Numbered from the stretch's first letter, positions 34,095 to 44,058 are shown. The stretch is 64,000 nucleotides of DNA from Nocardia suismassiliense (GCF_900269665.1 NZ_LT985361.1:2939459-3003458), one strand, 5' to 3'. Program-made: numbers and translations. The notes: generated by a model from the sequence alone, not told the origin.

Positions 34095-34500
34095 TTCCAC
34101 CGCCACTTGCTGGCGCGTTGCTGATCGGCGCCGAGTAGCCGTAACTCTCGGTGCCGCCAAGCGGTGTGTGCCGTGGCGGCACGAGGTGCGCGCGGGGCGA
34201 CGACTCCGCTACTATCCGAGGGCATTTCGGGTCGGCGCCCGGAGTGTCGACGGTTCTTCCTGTTGATCCCCCCGAGCGGGTGGGTTATTAGTTCTGCTTC
34301 AACCTTGTACAAGATTAACTGACCGCAACTGGACAGTTAGTAGCAACAGGTTGCAGCTCGGGTTGAAAAGTATGAACAAAGTTCCCCATCCGGGGTTCTC
34401 GAGTTGACGCCGGACCGGGCATATGGGATTTTGCTCGGAGACTTTCCGTGCGCTCGTCGTGGAGCTGTCACGGCCGGCTTTTCGGAGGAGTAGCAGGTTG
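34095..34500 (+). promoter_or_regulatory. Regulatory region upstream of the conservon
   Basis: No gene is supported in this 406-bp gap. It is relatively AT-rich around 34290-34400 and holds CTTGTACAAG (34304-34313), a TAACTG/CAGTTA pair (34316-34339) and GCAACAGGTTGC (34343-34354), three dyads within 51 bp, as expected of a regulated promoter. GGAGGAG at 34484-34490 is the SD for cvnA. Confidence 0.5.
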
Positions 34501-37245
34501 GTGCGTTCACGTCTACGGCAACCAAAGCCCGGGGACACACCGGATCTCATATCTGCGGTTTCCCCCGGGATGCCCAGCGGCAGAATGGCGGCCATCGTCC
34601 GGCCGCGAACCATCGGTGGTCAGCTCACCCGAATTCTCGCGCTCGCGCTGATTTTGGTGCTCGCCCTGCTGGGAGTCACTGTCTTCCGGGAGATCTCGGA
34701 CTATCGCGAGTCCAACGACACGGTGAAGGCCGTCTCGCTGGCGCTGAGCGTGCAGGACCTCACCAACCAGATCCAGCGCGAGCTCGGGCTCAGCAACGGT
34801 CTGCTCGGTGGTGACAACCGCCTGCAGCAGCCCCTGCTGGATCAGCGCGGCAAGGTCGACGCGGCGCTCGCCTCGCTGACCGCCGACGCGGCCGGGGACG
34901 CCCCCGGCGCCGATCAGGTGCGCTCGGCGCTCGGCCAGCTGAATCTGCTGTCCAACACCCGCACCCAGATCGACTCGCGCCGCGTCAGCAGGCAGGTCGT
35001 CTTCCAGTTCTACACCGACGGCGTGAGCGCGCTGAACCGCCTCGCGCTCGGCCTCGACCAGGCCCGCGACCCGCAGATCCAGCGCGGTCTGCAGGCGCTG
35101 TACGCGCTCGGCGCGGCCAAGGAAGAGGTCGACAAGGAGCGAGGCTTCCTCAACGGCGTCTTCACCGCGGGCCGGTTCAACGGCGGCGAGTACGTGCAGT
35201 TCATGGAGATCCGCTCCACCAAGCTCGCGGGCTTCACCGCGTTCTCCCGCTACGCGACCAAGAGCCAGCAGGCCAAGCTGGACGCCGCGATGTTGAGCGA
35301 GAACGCCACCAAGGCAGAGCAATCGGAGAACATCGCGATCGCCTCCAGCGAGGGCCCGCTGGTCCGCGAGGTCGATCCGATGACCTGGTGGACGCAGATG
35401 TCGAGCGTCCTCGATGAACAGCGCACCGTGCAGCAGGCGGTCGGCAACGATGTGCAGGAGCGCGCGGACAGCCTGCGTAATGCCGCGGCCACCAAGCTGA
35501 TCGCGTTCCTCGTCATCTCCGCGATCGCCATCGCCGCCATGATCGTGCTGGTGATCACCTCGGTGCGCGCCATCGTGCGCCCGCTGGCGGCGCTGGCCGG
35601 CGAGGCCGACGATGTGGCCTCGCGCCGCCTGCCCCAGGTCATCGAGGCGTGGTCGCGGGCCGACGACAGCAGGCCGGAGGCGCCGATGCCGGTGCAGGCC
35701 CCGCCCGGGGCGAGTACCGAGATCGCCGCCGTGGCAGGCGCACTCGACCGGGTGCAGAGCACCGCCTTCGAACTCGCCTCGCAGCAGGCGCTGGTGCGCC
35801 GCAACACCACCGAGTCGATGGCCAACCTGGCCAGGCGTAACCAGAACCTGGTCCGCCGCCAGCTCGGCCTGATCAGTGAGTTCGAGCGCGAGGAACTCGA
35901 TCCCAAGGGTCTGTCGAACCTGTTCGAGCTCGACCACCTGGCCACCCGCATGCGCCGCAACGCCGAAAGCCTGCTGGTGCTCGTCGGTGAGGCCAGCCCG
36001 CGGCGCTGGGCCCAGCCCATCGCGTTGAGCGACGTGATCCGGGCCGGCCTGTCCGAGGTCGACGACTACCGCCGGGTGGTACTGCGCCGGGTGGACGACG
36101 TCATGATCACCGGCGCGGTGGTCAGCGAGCTCGCGCACATGCTCGCCGAGCTGATCGAGAACGGACTCGCCTTCTCCCCACCGGATCTCGAGGTCGAGAT
36201 CTACGGCCGCCGGGTACCGCACGGGTATCTGCTGGCCGTCGTCGACCACGGTGTCGGCATGCCGATGGACCAGCTGATCCAGTCGAACGCCAGGCTGCGC
36301 GGCGAGCAGGACTTCATCGTCGCGCCCACCCGCTACCTGGGCCACTACGTGGTCGGCCGGCTGGCCGAGCGGCTCGGCATCGACGTCGAGCTCAACGTCT
36401 CGCCGGTCAGCGGCATCGTCGCGCGCATGTCGCTGCCGCTGGACATCCTTGTCCAGGAACAGGATCGGCGGCCCGCCGCGGTGCAGGCCAAGATCTCCGG
36501 CGCCGGGCTGGAGCGCTCCTGGGGCGCCGACTCGGAGTCGACCAGCGTGCCCGAACTCGAACCGTCGCCTGCCAACGGCGCGATGACCTCGCCCGCGGTG
36601 ATCCGGGGTAACAACCCGCCGGAGCCGACCGTGCCGAGCCAGCGTGGTCCCGCACACGCGGCGCCGTCGAACGAGCTCAACGGCACGCCGCGCCAGGCCG
36701 AGGGGCCGTGGACCGCGGCACAGCGGGCGATACCGCGCGAAGAGCGGTTCGACACCGGACCGCAGCACGCGGCACCGCCCGCCTCCGGGCCTGCTCCCTC
36801 CGCGTACTCCCAATTCGTGTCCCCGCCAACGGTTTCCACCCCGCCCGACAACGCGGATCGGTTGCTGACCGATACCGGCACGTGGCGGCTGCCGGATGCG
36901 CCGCCGGAGCAGCACCACGGCGTCAACGGGGCAGCCCCGGCGGGTGCGGGACCGCGCACCACGCGTAACGGACTTGTCAAGCGCAACAAGAAGTCTCGTT
37001 CCGCGGGCACGGCGCCGGGCACCGAGCCGCGCCGGGAAACCAACGGCGCCAGCGAACGTCGCGATCGGGCGCCGATTCCGGAACGCTCGCCGGAGGAAAC
37101 CCGTAGCATGCTTTCGTCGTTCCGGGCCGGACACGAGCGCGGTGTACCGCCGCCGCCGTCGACGACCCGTCCGTATGTCGGTGCCCGCGACCACGACGCC
37201 CGCGCCGACGATCAGGCTCAGACCATCGCAGAGGAGAACCGGTGA
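34501..37245 (+). CDS. cvnA: CvnA: nitrate-sensor-type histidine kinase of a conservon
   Basis: GTG 34501 (or TTG 34498, slightly better spaced from GGAGGAG) gives 914 residues. Layout: cytosolic N-tail, a membrane helix (about 45-65, 'LALALILVLALLGVTVF'), an extracellular helical sensor (NIT-like, about 70-335), a second helix ('LIAFLVISAIAIAAMIVLV', about 340-360), HAMP-like linker, coiled coil, and an HATPase domain with 'ELIENGLAFSPPD' (N box) and 'VDHGVGMP' (G1). The usual H-box is replaced by 'FELDHLATRMRR', typical of this family. The last ~280 residues are a Pro/Gly-rich disordered tail. Conservons are proposed to work as membrane heterocomplexes resembling G-protein signalling. Confidence 0.92.
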   Translation: MRSRLRQPKPGDTPDLISAVSPGMPSGRMAAIVRPRTIGGQLTRILALALILVLALLGVTVFREISDYRESNDTVKAVSLALSVQDLTNQIQRELGLSNGLLGGDNRLQQPLLDQRGKVDAALASLTADAAGDAPGADQVRSALGQLNLLSNTRTQIDSRRVSRQVVFQFYTDGVSALNRLALGLDQARDPQIQRGLQALYALGAAKEEVDKERGFLNGVFTAGRFNGGEYVQFMEIRSTKLAGFTAFSRYATKSQQAKLDAAMLSENATKAEQSENIAIASSEGPLVREVDPMTWWTQMSSVLDEQRTVQQAVGNDVQERADSLRNAAATKLIAFLVISAIAIAAMIVLVITSVRAIVRPLAALAGEADDVASRRLPQVIEAWSRADDSRPEAPMPVQAPPGASTEIAAVAGALDRVQSTAFELASQQALVRRNTTESMANLARRNQNLVRRQLGLISEFEREELDPKGLSNLFELDHLATRMRRNAESLLVLVGEASPRRWAQPIALSDVIRAGLSEVDDYRRVVLRRVDDVMITGAVVSELAHMLAELIENGLAFSPPDLEVEIYGRRVPHGYLLAVVDHGVGMPMDQLIQSNARLRGEQDFIVAPTRYLGHYVVGRLAERLGIDVELNVSPVSGIVARMSLPLDILVQEQDRRPAAVQAKISGAGLERSWGADSESTSVPELEPSPANGAMTSPAVIRGNNPPEPTVPSQRGPAHAAPSNELNGTPRQAEGPWTAAQRAIPREERFDTGPQHAAPPASGPAPSAYSQFVSPPTVSTPPDNADRLLTDTGTWRLPDAPPEQHHGVNGAAPAGAGPRTTRNGLVKRNKKSRSAGTAPGTEPRRETNGASERRDRAPIPERSPEETRSMLSSFRAGHERGVPPPPSTTRPYVGARDHDARADDQAQTIAEENR

Positions 37246-37670
37246 CCACTCACTTGCCGAGCGCCGACCCGCACACGTTCAACTGGATGCTCGCCAACTT
37301 CGTCCGGGAAACCGACGGCGTCCGCGACACCGTGGCGGTCTCCTCGGACGGATTGCTCATCGCGATGTCCGATGGTCTGGACCGCACCTCAGCAGACCGG
37401 CTCTCCGCCATGGTGTCCGGTCTGGCCAGCCTCGCCAAGAGCGCATCGCGCAGTTACTCGTTCGATGGGCTCAAACTGATCATGATCGAGATGAAGCGGG
37501 GCTTCCTGCTCGTCTCGGCCATGGGTGACGGCAGTTGCCTCGGCGTCATCGCCGACGGCAACTGCGATGTCGGTCTGGTCGGCTACGAAATGGCCGTGCT
37601 GGCCGAACGCGCCGGGTCGCTCCTTGACCCGACGTTGATTTCCGAATTGCGAGAGACGTTGCGAAGATGA
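37242..37670 (+). CDS. cvnB: CvnB: roadblock/LC7 protein
   Basis: The 142-residue roadblock/LC7-domain protein contains 'VRDTVAVSSDGLLIAMSDGLDR' region and 'GFLLVSAMGDGSCLGVIAD'. It overlaps cvnA by four bases (GTGA), so it is translationally coupled. Roadblock proteins act as GTPase co-factors or activators; here the expected partner is the CvnD GTPase. Confidence 0.95.
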   Translation: MTTHLPSADPHTFNWMLANFVRETDGVRDTVAVSSDGLLIAMSDGLDRTSADRLSAMVSGLASLAKSASRSYSFDGLKLIMIEMKRGFLLVSAMGDGSCLGVIADGNCDVGLVGYEMAVLAERAGSLLDPTLISELRETLRR

Positions 37671-38113
37671 GAGATCCTGACCGGCCGAGGCTGCCGGACC
37701 CGCGGATGATCCCGATGAACCAGATGTTCGGATGGTTCGATCCGGATCGTCCAGGCCAAAAAGAAGCCCCGGCCGAAGAGCTTGTCGACAGTGATGAACA
37801 GTTTGTGCGTCCCTTTGTCGTCACCGCGGGGCGCACCACGCCGTTGATGGACGGTTTGCGCATCGAAACCCTGGTGCAGGCACCGCCTTCGGCGCTGTCC
37901 GCACCGCTGCAGTTCGAGCAGCGCACCGTGGTGCAGCTGTGCCAGCAGCCGCACTCCATCGCGGAAATCGGTACCGCGCTGCGCGTTCCGGTCGGTGTCG
38001 CGAAGGTCGTCGTGAGCGATCTCGTCGCCGGGGGTTACGCGACGGTGCGTGAGGCCGATCAACTGTCCACCGCTGCCATCGAGAGGATCAGGGACCTTGT
38101 ACGGGCACTCTGA
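37667..38113 (+). CDS. cvnC: CvnC: DUF742 protein
   Basis: The 148-residue DUF742 protein has a flexible N-terminus ('RPRLPDPRMIPMNQMFGWF') and a C-terminal winged-helix-like part ('QFEQRTVVQLCQQPHSIAEIGTALRVPVGVAKVVVSDLV' region). The ATG overlaps the cvnB stop (ATGA). DUF742 proteins are always found in conservons and probably form part of the complex; DNA binding has been suggested from the fold but is not shown here. Confidence 0.93.
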   Translation: MRDPDRPRLPDPRMIPMNQMFGWFDPDRPGQKEAPAEELVDSDEQFVRPFVVTAGRTTPLMDGLRIETLVQAPPSALSAPLQFEQRTVVQLCQQPHSIAEIGTALRVPVGVAKVVVSDLVAGGYATVREADQLSTAAIERIRDLVRAL

Positions 38114-38699
38114 CAACCCGCCGCCCGCCCCGACGATGCCGTCCTCGGTGAAGATCGTGATCAGCGGTGGATTCGGCGTCGGCAAAACCACGTTCATCGG
38201 CGCCATCTCCGAGATCGAGCCGCTGGTCACCGAGGCGGCGATGACCGAGGTCGCGATCGGCGTCGACGATCCGGGCCGGCGCGCGGAGAAGACGCAGACC
38301 ACGGTCGCGCTCGACTTCGGCCGAATCACCTTGGACCGCTCGCTGATCCTGTACCTGTTCGGCACGCCGGGCCAGGACCGATTCGTCTTCCTGTGGGACG
38401 ACCTGGTCGACGGCGCGCTCGGCGCGGTGATCATGGTGGACACCAGCCGGATCGGCGACTGCTACCCCGTGCTGGACTACTTCGAGGAGAAGCAGACGCC
38501 GTTCGTCGTGGTGGTCAACCGCTTCGACAACGGCATGCATTTCGACCTCGGCGAGGTCCGCGAGGCACTGGAACTCGACGACTGGATCCCGGTGCTGGAA
38601 TGCGATGCGCGTGACCGGGAATCGGTGAAAGAGGTGCTCGTCGCACTGCTCGAGCAGGTCCTCTTCCACCGACTATCCGTGCAGGGACTCCCTGCCTGA
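38097..38699 (+). CDS. cvnD: CvnD: small GTPase of the conservon
   Basis: The P-loop is 'GGFGVGKTT', the G3 motif 'GTPGQDRF' and the G4 motif 'NRFD' (variant of NKxD), as in the Arf/MglA-like CvnD GTPases. TTG 38097 inside the end of cvnC gives 200 residues; ATG 38136 is the alternative and would shorten the N-terminus by 13 residues. It is thought to bind and hydrolyse GTP as the switch of the CvnABCD complex. A large hairpin 11 bases after its stop ends the operon; no cytochrome P450 (CvnE) follows. Confidence 0.92.
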   Translation: MYGHSDNPPPAPTMPSSVKIVISGGFGVGKTTFIGAISEIEPLVTEAAMTEVAIGVDDPGRRAEKTQTTVALDFGRITLDRSLILYLFGTPGQDRFVFLWDDLVDGALGAVIMVDTSRIGDCYPVLDYFEEKQTPFVVVVNRFDNGMHFDLGEVREALELDDWIPVLECDARDRESVKEVLVALLEQVLFHRLSVQGLPA

Positions 38700-38710
38700 C
38701 CACTTTTCAT

Positions 38711-38756
38711 CGAACGGGACATGATCGCGACAGCTGTCGCCGTCATGTCCCGTTCG
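38711..38756 (+). terminator. Nested hairpin at the end of the cvn operon
   Basis: Outer 14-bp arms (38711-38724 with 38743-38756) enclose a separate perfect 14-bp palindrome (38727-38740), giving one long stem with a 2x2 internal loop. There is no T-tract on the plus strand. It probably terminates or stabilises the cvn transcript. Confidence 0.75.
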
Positions 38757-38773
38757 GTGTCTAGGGTGGCGGA

Positions 38774-39325
38774 GTGGGTGAGATGAAGGAGCGGATGCTC
38801 CGCGGGGAGTTGTACCGGGACAACGACGCCGAGTTGGTGGCGGAGCGGCAGCGGGCGCAGGCGCTCTGCGCGGAGTTCAACCAATCCGAGGCGGGCGAGC
38901 GGCGCGACGCGGTGCTGCGCGAACTGCTCGGGAAGCTGGGGGAGGGGTCGTGGATCATGCCGCGATTCCAGTGCGACTACGGGTATCTCATCGAGATCGG
39001 GGCGAACAGTTTCCTGAATTACGATGCGATCCTGCTCGATTGCGCGCCGATCGTCATCGGCGACGATGTGTCGATCGGTCCGCGGTGTCAGCTGCTGACG
39101 GCGCTGCACCCGATGGACGATCACGAGCTGCGCAGGCAGCGGTGGGAGACCGCGGCGCCGATCCGGATCGGCAACAATGTGTGGTTCGGCGGCGGGGTCA
39201 TCGTGTGCCCGGGCGTCACGGTCGGGGATGACACCGTGGTCGGGGCGGGCAGTGTGGTCACCAGGGACCTGCCGTCGAAGGTGTTCGCGGCGGGTAATCC
39301 GGCGCGGGTGATCCGGCAGCTGTAG
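38774..39325 (+). CDS. Maltose/galactoside O-acetyltransferase-type left-handed beta-helix enzyme
   Basis: The 183-residue protein starts with GTG. An N-terminal Maa-type helix ('MKERMLRGELYRDNDAELVAERQRA' region) is followed by hexapeptide repeats ('APIRIGNNVWFGGGVIVCPGVTVGDDTVVGAGSVVTRD' region). His112 in 'TALHPM' fits the catalytic histidine. It transfers acetyl from acetyl-CoA to a sugar hydroxyl; the acceptor is probably a hexose or oligosaccharide. It is not clearly part of the cvn operon because the hairpin lies between them. Confidence 0.9.
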   Translation: MGEMKERMLRGELYRDNDAELVAERQRAQALCAEFNQSEAGERRDAVLRELLGKLGEGSWIMPRFQCDYGYLIEIGANSFLNYDAILLDCAPIVIGDDVSIGPRCQLLTALHPMDDHELRRQRWETAAPIRIGNNVWFGGGVIVCPGVTVGDDTVVGAGSVVTRDLPSKVFAAGNPARVIRQL

Positions 39326-39362
39326 CGCGGCGCGTGTCATAGCGGGTAGTTAGCCTGGGGGC

Positions 39363-40487
39363 ATGTTGCGGACGTTGGCTATCGAGAACTACCGATCGCT
39401 GCGACAGCTGGCGATGCCGCTGGGGCGGCTCAACGTGGTGACCGGGGCCAATGGCAGTGGGAAGTCCAGCCTCTATCGCACGTTGCGGCTGCTGGCGGAC
39501 TTCTCGCGCAACGGGGCCATCGCCGCGCTGGCCCGTGAAGGCGGCGTGGCGTCGGCGCGCTGGGCGGGGCAGGGCAGCACGCCCAGCGGTGATGCCGCAT
39601 TGCGGGTCGGCTTCGCGGGTGAAGACTTCGGGTACGCGGCCGAGCTCGGCACGCCGACCCCCGACAGCGAATCGAAGTTCAATCTCGACCCGGTGATCAA
39701 GGCCGAAGCGGTCTGGGCGGGGCCGGTACTGCGCCCTTCGACGCTGCTCGCGGATCGGGGCGGCCCGGTGGTGCGGCTGCGCGCCGACGACGGCGGCTGG
39801 GCGATGGTGCCGCACGCGCTGCAACCGTTCGACAGCATGCTCAGCGAGCTGGCCGATCCGCAGAGCGCGCCGGATCTGCTGGTGCTGCGCGAGCGCATCC
39901 GGTCCTGGCGGTTCTACGACCACCTGCGCACCGACGCCGACGCGCCCGCCAGGTCGCCGCAGATCGGCACCCGCACCACCGTCCTCGGTCACGACGGCGC
40001 CGACCTGGCGGCGGCCCTGCAGACCATCCGCGAGATCGGCGACGCGCACCTGCTCGACAAGGCGATAGACCGCGCGTTCCCCGGCAGCGAGGTCGAGATC
40101 CTCGACTACGACGGCAGATTCGAGCTCGCGCTCTATCAACGCGGATTGCTGCGCCCCCTCGGCGGCGCCGAACTGTCCGACGGGACCCTGCGCTACCTAC
40201 TGCTGGTCGCGGCGCTGCTGACTCCGCGCCCGCCCGAACTCCTGGTCCTCAACGAACCCGAAACCAGCCTGCACCCCGAACTGCTCGTCCCGCTTGCCGA
40301 GCTCATCGCCACCGTCGCCGAGGACACCCAGGTCGTGGTCGTGACCCACGCCAGGCCGCTGGTCACCGCGCTGGCGCAGAGCACACCGGAGTTGCAGACC
40401 ATCGAGCTGGTCAAGGAAAACGGCGCAACCACCATCGCGGGCCAGGGCATGCTCGATCAGCCGGCCTGGTATTGGCCGAAACGGTAG
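39363..40487 (+). CDS. RecF/OLD-like AAA ATPase
   Basis: The 374-residue protein has an SMC/RecF-type ABC ATPase split by a helical insertion: Walker A 'GANGSGKSS' (about 30), signature 'ELSDGTLRYLLL' (about 270), Walker B 'LLVLNEPETSLHPEL' (about 295) and the switch histidine in 'VVTHARPL'. There is no TOPRIM nuclease domain, so it is not a full OLD nuclease. Such single-domain ATPases are usually uncharacterised; some work with a partner nuclease in defence or repair, but no partner gene is adjacent here. Confidence 0.88.
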   Translation: MLRTLAIENYRSLRQLAMPLGRLNVVTGANGSGKSSLYRTLRLLADFSRNGAIAALAREGGVASARWAGQGSTPSGDAALRVGFAGEDFGYAAELGTPTPDSESKFNLDPVIKAEAVWAGPVLRPSTLLADRGGPVVRLRADDGGWAMVPHALQPFDSMLSELADPQSAPDLLVLRERIRSWRFYDHLRTDADAPARSPQIGTRTTVLGHDGADLAAALQTIREIGDAHLLDKAIDRAFPGSEVEILDYDGRFELALYQRGLLRPLGGAELSDGTLRYLLLVAALLTPRPPELLVLNEPETSLHPELLVPLAELIATVAEDTQVVVVTHARPLVTALAQSTPELQTIELVKENGATTIAGQGMLDQPAWYWPKR

Positions 40488-40609
40488 GCCGGGTCCGCGC
40501 CTCGGTGCTATTTCTGTGCTGTGGTCAGGGACACCAGGACTGCCGATGAATTCCGCTCGGCCGCGCCGTCGATAATGTTGTCCCGCTTTACCGAAGGAGA
40601 ACACACACC

Positions 40610-41029
40610 ATGAGCAACGGCAAAGACCTCGCCCTCACCCACGTCGGCGTGCTCGTCGGCGACCAGGACAAGGCCCTCGAGTTCTACCGCGACCTGCTCG
40701 GCCTCGAGCTCCGCCAGGACATGCCGTTTCCCGGTGGCCGCTGGCTGACGGTCGGCCCGGCCGGTCAGCCCACCATCGAGTTCCTGCTGGAGACCCCCGC
40801 GATGGTGCCCGACGACGCGGCCCGCGTGGCGGCCGAGTCGCGCCTGAACAACGGCGCGGCGGGCATGCTGATCTTCACCACCGAATCCGCCGACGACACC
40901 TTCGCCCGCCTGCGTGACGCGGGCGTCGAGGTCACCCAGGAGCCGATCACCCAGCCGTACGGCATGCGCGACTGTGGTTTCCGCGACCCGTGGGGCAATC
41001 ACCTGAGGTTCTCCCAGGTGCTCGGCTGA
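40610..41029 (+). CDS. VOC-superfamily (glyoxalase/dioxygenase-like) protein
   Basis: The 139-residue protein has two beta-alpha-beta-beta-beta modules: '[26 protein letters not shown]' region and '[22 protein letters not shown]'. Metal-ligand candidates are His15 ('LTHVG') and Glu residues in 'IEFLLE'; the C-terminal block '[13 protein letters not shown]' is typical. GAAGGAG precedes the ATG. It could be a glyoxalase, an epimerase or a resistance-type binding protein; the substrate is unknown. Confidence 0.88.
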   Translation: MSNGKDLALTHVGVLVGDQDKALEFYRDLLGLELRQDMPFPGGRWLTVGPAGQPTIEFLLETPAMVPDDAARVAAESRLNNGAAGMLIFTTESADDTFARLRDAGVEVTQEPITQPYGMRDCGFRDPWGNHLRFSQVLG

Positions 41030-41108
41030 GCGTTGCCGGCCGCCGGCGGCGACACGGTGTGGGCTCCGTCGCATACCACCGCGTCGCCGACGGCAATACT
41101 GTTTGATC

Positions 41109-43880
41109 ATGGGCGAATCGACGAGCGAGACGCAACAGGACGCCATCCGGCCGCTGCGCGACGACATCCGGTTTCTCGGTGGCGTCCTCGGCGACACCAT
41201 CCGGGACCACGAGGGCCCCGAGGTGTTCGATCTGATCGAGCGGGTGCGCATCGAGGCCTTCCGGGTGCGTCGCGCGGAGGTCGAGCGCAGCGCGGTCGCC
41301 GAGATGCTCGACGGTGTCGACATCGCGGTGGCGCTCCCGCTGATCCGCGCGTTCAGCTATTTCGTGCTGCTGGCCAACCTTGCTGAGGACATTCAGCGCG
41401 ACCGCCGCCGCAAGGCGCACGAGGCGGCCGGTGAGCCGCCACAGGATTCGTCGCTGGCCGCCACCTATCGCAAGCTCGACGCGGCGGCCCTGGACGGTGC
41501 CGAGGTCGCCGATCTGCTGGCCGACGCGCTGGTGTCGCCGGTGATCACGGCGCATCCCACCGAGACCCGCCGCCGCACCGTCTTCGACGGGCAGACCAGG
41601 ATCACCGAGCTGATGCGACTGCGTCAGCGCTACACCGACACCGAGCGTGAGCGCGTCGACTACGAGCAGCAGATCCGCAGGCAGGTGCTCGGGCTGTGGC
41701 GCACCGCGCTGATCAGGTTGGCGCGCTTGCGAATCCAAGACGAGATCTCGGTGGGTCTGCGCTATTACGACATCACCTTGTTCGACGTGATCCCGGCGAT
41801 CAATGCCGAGGTGCGTGCCGCGCTGCGCTCGCGTTTTCCCGGCGTCGAGCTGCTGCCGCGGCCGATCCTGCGGCCCGGCTCGTGGATCGGTGGTGACCGC
41901 GACGGAAACCCGTATGTGACAGCGGATGTCGTGCGGCAGGCCGGACACCAGGCCGCGACCGTCGCCTTCTCGCGGTACCTGCGTGACCTGGTCGAGCTGG
42001 AGAAGGCGCTGGCGTTGTCGGCGCGTTTGGTCCCGGTGACTCCTGAGGTGGCCGCGCTCGCCGAAGCCGGTTATCCCGACCCGTCGACCCATGCCGACGA
42101 ACCGTATCGCCGTGCGGTGCACAGCATCCGGGCCCGGCTGACGGCAACCGCGCGCCGCGCCCTCGGCGATGTGCCGCCGAACGGTCTGGATGTCGGCGCC
42201 GAACCGTATCCGACGCCGCAGGCGGTGCTCGACGATCTCGACGCCGTAGATGCCTCACTGCGCGCCAGCGGTGACGGGCTGCTCGCCGACGACAAGCTCG
42301 CCGCGCTGCGGCATGCCATCGAAACCTTCGGCTTCCACCTCCAGGGTCTGGACATGCGGCAGAACTCGGAGGTGCACGAACAGGTCGTCGCCGAGCTGTT
42401 GGCTTGGGCCGGTGTGCATCCGGACTACACGAGCCTGTCCGAACACGAGCGCGTCGAGCTGCTCGCGGATGAGCTGCGCACTCGCCGCCCGCTGCTCGGC
42501 CCGTACGCCAGGCTGAGCGAGCTGGCCCGCAAGGAAGTCGACATCGTCTGCGCCGCACGCGATGTGGTGGACACTTTTGGCACCGAGGCGGTGCCGAACT
42601 ACATCATCAGCATGTGTACCTCGGTCAGCGACATGCTGGAGGCGGCGCTGCTGCTCAAGGAGGGCGGCCTGCTCGATCCCGGTGAGCCGGACGGTCCGCC
42701 GCACTGCTCGGTGGGCATCGTCCCGCTGTTCGAGACGATCGAGGACCTCGGTGCGGGCGCGGCCACTCTGGCTGCTGCACTGGATGTTCCGGTGTATCGC
42801 GACCTGGTCGCCGCGCGCGGGATGCGCCAGGAGGTGATGCTCGGGTACTCCGACTCGAACAAGGACGGCGGGTACCTGGCCGCGAACTGGGCGCTGTACC
42901 GCGCCGAGCTCGACCTCGTCGAGGTGGCGCGCAAGACCGGAATTCGTTTGCGGCTCTTCCACGGTCGCGGCGGCACCGTCGGCCGCGGCGGTGGCCGCAG
43001 CTACGACGCCATCCTGGCCCAGCCCGCCGGCGCGGTGCACGGCTCGCTGCGGCTGACCGAGCAGGGCGAGGTGATCGCCGCGAAGTACGCCGAACCCGGT
43101 GCGGCGCATCGCAATCTGGAGTCGCTCATCGCGGGCACGCTGGAGTCGACGCTGCTCGACGTGGAGGGACTCGGGCCGGACGCGGAGCCGTCCTACGAGC
43201 TGATGGACGAGCTGGCCGACCGGGCGCGCGCGGCGTACTCGCGACTGGTGCACGAAACACCGGGCTTCGTCGAGTATTTCCGGCAGTCCACGCCGGTGGC
43301 CGAGGTCGGCGACCTGAATATCGGCAGCAGGCCCGCCTCCCGCAAACCGACGAACTCGGTAGGGGATCTGCGCGCCATCCCGTGGGTGATGTCCTGGAGC
43401 CAGGCCAGGGTGATGCTGCCCGGCTGGTACGGCACCGGAACCGCGCTGGAGGAGTGGATCGGTGGCGATCCGCAACGCCTCGCGACACTGACGGATCTGT
43501 ACCGCCGCTGGCCGTTCCTGCGCACCGTGCTGTCGAACCTGGCGCAGGTGATGGCCAAGAGCGACCTCGATATCGCCGCCCGCTACGCCGAGCTGGTCGA
43601 GGACGCGGCGTTGCGGGAGAAGATCTTCGGCATGATCCGCGACGAGCACGCCAGGACCATCCGCATGCACGCCGCCATCACCGGCAACGATCACCTGCTC
43701 GCCGACAACCCGTCGCTGGCCGAGTCGATCCACAACCGCTTCCCGTACCTGGAGCCGCTGAACCAGATGCAGGTGGAACTGCTGCGCAGGCTCCGCGGGG
43801 GTGACGACTCCGAACTGGTGAAGCGGGGCATCCTGCTGACGATGAACGGCCTCGCCACCGCGCTGCGCAACTCCGGCTAG
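41109..43880 (+). CDS. ppc: Phosphoenolpyruvate carboxylase
   Basis: ATG 41109 gives 923 residues, the normal size. Catalytic blocks are present: '[14 protein letters not shown]' (His of 'TAHPTE'), '[11 protein letters not shown]', the mobile loop '[13 protein letters not shown]', and the C-terminus '...[11 protein letters not shown]' near the active site. It adds bicarbonate to phosphoenolpyruvate to make oxaloacetate, the main anaplerotic step, in the cytoplasm. There is no clear SD before the start. It is not in the gap-pgk-tpi neighbourhood often seen in mycobacterial relatives. Confidence 0.96.
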   Translation: MGESTSETQQDAIRPLRDDIRFLGGVLGDTIRDHEGPEVFDLIERVRIEAFRVRRAEVERSAVAEMLDGVDIAVALPLIRAFSYFVLLANLAEDIQRDRRRKAHEAAGEPPQDSSLAATYRKLDAAALDGAEVADLLADALVSPVITAHPTETRRRTVFDGQTRITELMRLRQRYTDTERERVDYEQQIRRQVLGLWRTALIRLARLRIQDEISVGLRYYDITLFDVIPAINAEVRAALRSRFPGVELLPRPILRPGSWIGGDRDGNPYVTADVVRQAGHQAATVAFSRYLRDLVELEKALALSARLVPVTPEVAALAEAGYPDPSTHADEPYRRAVHSIRARLTATARRALGDVPPNGLDVGAEPYPTPQAVLDDLDAVDASLRASGDGLLADDKLAALRHAIETFGFHLQGLDMRQNSEVHEQVVAELLAWAGVHPDYTSLSEHERVELLADELRTRRPLLGPYARLSELARKEVDIVCAARDVVDTFGTEAVPNYIISMCTSVSDMLEAALLLKEGGLLDPGEPDGPPHCSVGIVPLFETIEDLGAGAATLAAALDVPVYRDLVAARGMRQEVMLGYSDSNKDGGYLAANWALYRAELDLVEVARKTGIRLRLFHGRGGTVGRGGGRSYDAILAQPAGAVHGSLRLTEQGEVIAAKYAEPGAAHRNLESLIAGTLESTLLDVEGLGPDAEPSYELMDELADRARAAYSRLVHETPGFVEYFRQSTPVAEVGDLNIGSRPASRKPTNSVGDLRAIPWVMSWSQARVMLPGWYGTGTALEEWIGGDPQRLATLTDLYRRWPFLRTVLSNLAQVMAKSDLDIAARYAELVEDAALREKIFGMIRDEHARTIRMHAAITGNDHLLADNPSLAESIHNRFPYLEPLNQMQVELLRRLRGGDDSELVKRGILLTMNGLATALRNSG

Positions 43881-43924
43881 TGCCTCGTCCGGTTACGTTG
43901 CGGCGGTAGCACCGTGCCTGTCGC

Positions 43925-43996
43925 CGCACACGTTTTGACATCCGCACGCGTGTCAGGGCGGCGAGTCGGTGTGCGGGAAATCAGAAGGTGTGCGGC
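43925..43996 (-). repeat. 72-bp dispersed intergenic repeat, copy B (inverted relative to A)
   Basis: Reverse complement of copy A with eight mismatches in 72 bases. Its ends form a perfect 9-bp terminal inverted repeat (GCCGCACAC/GTGTGCGGC). It lies in the 178-bp gap between ppc and the convergent LysR gene; nothing else is recognised there. Confidence 0.85.
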
Positions 43997-44058
43997 CGCT
44001 ACTGCGAGCGGCTCCCGGCGATGCGTGGCTCCGCTCATCTGTGCGCGGTCAGCTGACT

